This document shows, piece by piece, positions 60,862 to 64,000 of a stretch of 64,000 bases of DNA. The stretch covers positions 62,001 to 126,000 of the forward strand of contig NOWV01000124.1 in NCBI GenBank assembly GCA_003344405.1, written 5' to 3'. Origin of the DNA: Trichoplax sp. H2 (taxonomy: Eukaryota; Placozoa; Uniplacotomia; Trichoplacea). How positions within the stretch are numbered: the stretch's first letter is position 1; each line of letters begins with the position of its first letter. Below the pieces are notes generated by a model. That model was given only the letters and a program-made list of their open reading frames with translations, was not told the DNA's origin and made no database searches. The translations under genes were made by a program, and so were the position numbers.

Positions 60862-61857
60862 TTAATATTGAGACGAACGGACAAAAATCGTCAAGCTTGG
60901 TGCAGATATATCATGAACAAGGAATTTTTTCCGGCTGAATATTCTTTTCACTTTTGCTCGAATATTAGAATCAAATTTCAGGCATAGAAATGGATTAAAA
61001 ATTGCCATGCTCATAATCACCGAAAAGGCCAATAAGGAAATTACAAAAGCGAATACACTCCGCTTACGAATTTGTAACATTGATTGTTGAGTTATTGCTA
61101 AAGTCAGTAGAAGCAAACACGATGGCCATGAGGATAAAATATAGGATAATGAAATACTAGAAAGTGCTTTGATTAATTTTCGTTTTCTAATGTCATCCAG
61201 ACGTTGTGAAGATTGTCCAGGTCGTACATAATTACGTTGATGGGTAATTATTTGCCAATACATAACTGACAATAAAATAGAAGGCATAATATGCAACAGA
61301 ACTGCATAAAATATGAGACATAATGAAACACTTATGGTTATGTCTGGAAAATCACAAAGTCTAGTATCTTCTATGTTAGTTCCAGCGAAAAATAAAGCAG
61401 GTATAGGGATTAATGTAGAAAGCATTAATATCAAAATCTCACTAGCTATCAATATCTGCTTCTTATGTAAGCGGTAACAGGGTAAAAATGGCTTTACCAC
61501 TGCCATGTAGCGATCAATTCCAATTAAAGTCAAATTTAAGATAGAAACACCATAAGATGCAAATATAACGTAAATGAAAATTTTACATGTAACCAATACT
61601 GAATAATAATTGTGGCTGTTTCCAGCAACAAATACACAAGAAGCGAACGAAACAGAATTGCTTACTGTATCAGAAATAACTCCGATTAACATCAGAACAT
61701 AATTCGTTTTATGGAAATACTTGTCGGTTATCAAAATATATATTAAAGTTATATTTCCAGCCAGTCCGACGCTAGACAGAAAAAATCCAGATACTGCAAG
61801 GCAAGAATATAATATATCGAATTCCGTAGACGCATTGTAATAGGTAGAATTCATCAT
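60862..61857 (-). CDS. Intact intronless class A GPCR, 331 aa (subgroup A)
   Basis: The open frame continues upstream to an ATG at 62040 (392 aa). I prefer ATG 61857 (MMNSTYYNAS) because it yields the family's short glycosylated N-terminus; the upstream part has no counterpart in the paralogs. Landmarks: canonical TM1 GN (G34-N35), D63, C91-C168, DRY at 115-117, P192, Y200, SWP at 243-245 with Trp at 6.49 as in the 14.2-kb gene, and NPFLC at 288-292 with Cys replacing the NPxxY tyrosine. ICL2 reads VKPFLPCYRL. The tail is the longest here (IFSRKKFLVHDISAPS...). W4.50 is absent, again like the 14.2-kb gene, so I place it in subgroup A. Confidence 0.9.
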   Translation of the reverse strand: MMNSTYYNASTEFDILYSCLAVSGFFLSSVGLAGNITLIYILITDKYFHKTNYVLMLIGVISDTVSNSVSFASCVFVAGNSHNYYSVLVTCKIFIYVIFASYGVSILNLTLIGIDRYMAVVKPFLPCYRLHKKQILIASEILILMLSTLIPIPALFFAGTNIEDTRLCDFPDITISVSLCLIFYAVLLHIMPSILLSVMYWQIITHQRNYVRPGQSSQRLDDIRKRKLIKALSSISLSYILSSWPSCLLLLTLAITQQSMLQIRKRSVFAFVISLLAFSVIMSMAIFNPFLCLKFDSNIRAKVKRIFSRKKFLVHDISAPSLTIFVRSSQY

Positions 61858-62040
61858 GCAAAGAAAAATATTTAAAAATTTCTCTTGTTCCAATAGAAGA
61901 TAGCTGATGATGCAAACTACACTAATATTTTTGAATTGAAACCCCTGACCAAATATAAATGCTTTCGCAGCTGCTGCTAAACAACGATTCCGTAGCTGCC
62001 TTTCAATCTTGCTGATGCCTACTGATATTAAAATACACAA

Positions 62041-64000
62041 TGTTAGGGATTCTTATAACTTTATTTCTCTGTATTTGTAACTCCGAGCAGTCGTAAATGG
62101 CTTCCAATGACAATAAGACGAAACGAAAGGAAAGATATGGATTTGTTCGATTATTATTATTAATTCGAAGCGAATAAACTATTGATCAAATACTCTTAAT
62201 AGGAAGAACAACAGCTTCAGGAAGTATGACTAAAAATAATAAGATGATAATTAAAATTAAAAACACTGATTTATGAGCATGAGGCAAAGCTAACAATTGT
62301 AAATACAATAATTGTGCATTCGATCCATTTTGTATCAATAACTCAAATCCAGTCAATAAATATGTATGTTACATGGGCACCAGATGCCATTGTATTAGCC
62401 AATTGTACCATGTAGCTATAGCTGCTAATGATGGATAACACCATGACTACTTTAAACAATATTTAAATATTTTAAAATAGCCAAAATAGATCACCTATGT
62501 TATCTCTTCAGCACGTTAATTAATTTATTTTCGTTCCATATCATCTATATATTGATTCTCTGCGAGTCTTTAGAGAAATAATTTGCTTTTATAGGATCAA
62601 ACAAAAATTGAATCATCGTGTTCTTTTCGTTTTTATCGATCACAGATTACTATCAATTTATGATCGAGGTATATACAGTAAAGGGAATTGAAATTCTACC
62701 ATCCTGCTATATTAGAAAATTTGAGATTCGATATAGACTGTTAGTACCAAGGCTATTTCTTTGTTGATGGATTCTACTTTTACTTTCTAAATTTAAAATT
62801 TTACAACTCTCGTTAATATGAGGACTAAATTTACCCTCAGAAATATTCAAATGTTTATTTTTCTCAATGCCATGTATTATAGCTATCATTAATTACTCAT
62901 GTTTTTTCCTAATGAATAACAAGACATTGACAAACTAAAACATAACGCCACATATTAACAGTGACAAAATATAGCATTAAAATAGATATACTTAATTATA
63001 CCAAAACGTCACTTAGCGATTATTTACTTTACCATTCCAAGATGACCACTAAAATAAAATCACACCTCGCTGTTCCTGGGTTATTGATATGAATAGCAGC
63101 ATACAAAATTGAATAAATTTTCGGTAATTATATTTAATGTCTTTATGTTTTTGTGTAGAAATTTATTTTAATATTAGGTCAATAAAGGGCTTGTACCATA
63201 ATTATGTTACGGCTAATATCCAAATTCTATTATGATATACGGGTATATTCGTATTTATTATTGGAAAACTAAAGATTTTTTCTAATAATTGTTTATAAAA
63301 TATACTATATATACTGAAGTAGGCTGCTTATCCTATCGAAATCAGCAAGATTGCTCTCTCTTATAACTAATCTGTTGCTTTTACTGATTTATACTGTCTA
63401 AATGGATATTTAAAAAATATCGATAATACAGATTTTAAACGATAGAAAGGTAGATAAAAATACTACTCTTGTATTCTTATAGTCAATTATATACGTGCGT
63501 ATTCGTATATATCATAATATTTGGTTATTGTTAAACAGTTGGGTTATTAAAGAGTCATGGACTTTAATACTGTCTTATTATGCTATTAACTCCATTGTTC
63601 ATTTATTTCTAGACTTTCACGAAAGCTCTTTTGAACTGAAAAATTGCTTTCCAACTTTGAATTTAGTTCAAGCATTTTCCTATAAGATTAATATTACAGG
63701 TTTACCTCTTCAAAATCCCAAATTTAAAATGCCGTTTTGTAATGTCTTTATCCTATCATAGTTATAGATTAATCCGATACTATATGATGATTCTAAAATT
63801 AGGGTAGAAGACATATCCAGGTAGATTTAGGATAAATTATCCACGCCATTTACGCTCTTATATCTACCCAGGTATTTTATAAATTTCTTCCACTCTAACT
63901 CAAGGATTTACTCCTATAAAGTACTTTTCAGTATGTCATACTTACAAATTAAAAATGAATTCGTTGATTATTAAGCTGAGTCAAAAGTATCGGATATTCT
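62041..64000. other. Right-hand end, nothing recognised
   Basis: Upstream of the last receptor gene. Frames at 62707-62889 (minus) and 63495-63761 (plus, GTG start) have no recognised domain and the composition of chance AT-rich frames. Confidence 0.35.

Noticed and set aside
14171-61857. Opsin or placopsin identity for the receptors
   Set aside because: Position 7.43 is Ser in the gene checked (14.2 kb), not the retinal-binding Lys, and no opsin-specific motif is seen; similarity is only at class A level.
63495-63761. 88-codon plus-strand frame near the right edge
   Set aside because: GTG start, no domain, composition expected of chance frames in AT-rich DNA.
1-64000. CRISPR arrays, rRNA, bacterial operons, integrated virus with polymerase or capsid genes
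   Set aside because: No regularly spaced repeats, no rRNA signatures, and no polymerase, integrase or capsid coding found on either strand.

Overview
This is eukaryotic DNA: roughly 70% A+T by eye, GT-AG (and two GC-AG) introns, long gene-poor spacers, a 20-base N gap from draft assembly, and many LTR-retrotransposon remnants. No bacterial or viral operon structure is seen. The content (a lineage-specific cluster of single-exon rhodopsin-class GPCRs next to an intron-rich soluble epoxide hydrolase gene with introns of about 90-330 bp) points to an early-branching animal. A placozoan (Trichoplax/Hoilungia type) is my best guess, but this is inference from composition and gene style, not from a search.

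Layout. Positions 1-3158 (minus strand) hold twelve internal exons of an EPHX2-like soluble epoxide hydrolase, reconstructed exon by exon with consistent splice phases. The gene runs off the left edge and its first exon was not found. Positions 3.2-10.3 kb are a gene-poor stretch with an LTR end, a 20-nt primer-binding site matching a tRNA-Leu 3' end, a second LTR-like repeat and a broken gag fragment. From 10.35 kb to 61.86 kb, every recognised gene is a minus-strand, intronless class A GPCR of about 316-331 aa. Seven are intact (14.2, 19.7, 27.2, 35.1, 40.8, 50.3 and 60.9 kb) and five are broken (10.35, 23.1, 46.1, 53.4 and 59.4 kb). The last 2 kb hold nothing I recognise.

How the parts relate. 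The GPCRs are clear paralogs. They share a short N-terminus with N-glycosylation sites, a DKxFRK-type first loop, D2.50, the C3.25-ECL2 cysteine pair, DRY, an FQRNY(I/V)RPGQ-type third-loop start, P6.50 and a (N/S)PFxxLKFDxN end of TM7, and all lack the usual CWxP tryptophan. The array looks like a birth-and-death cluster. One pair (19.7 and 23.1 kb) lies in an approximately 4-kb tandem segmental duplication, one pseudogene was hit by a solo LTR five codons after its start, and others carry frameshifts, stops or lost 5' ends. The proteins are presumably plasma-membrane receptors for small external or paracrine ligands; no ligand can be named from sequence.

Mobile DNA. At least three sets of TG...CA LTR-like repeats occur. 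Several are flanked by 5-bp target duplications (ATAGG and CCGCC perfect; others 4/5), and one is nested in another repeat whose empty site is still visible elsewhere in the window.
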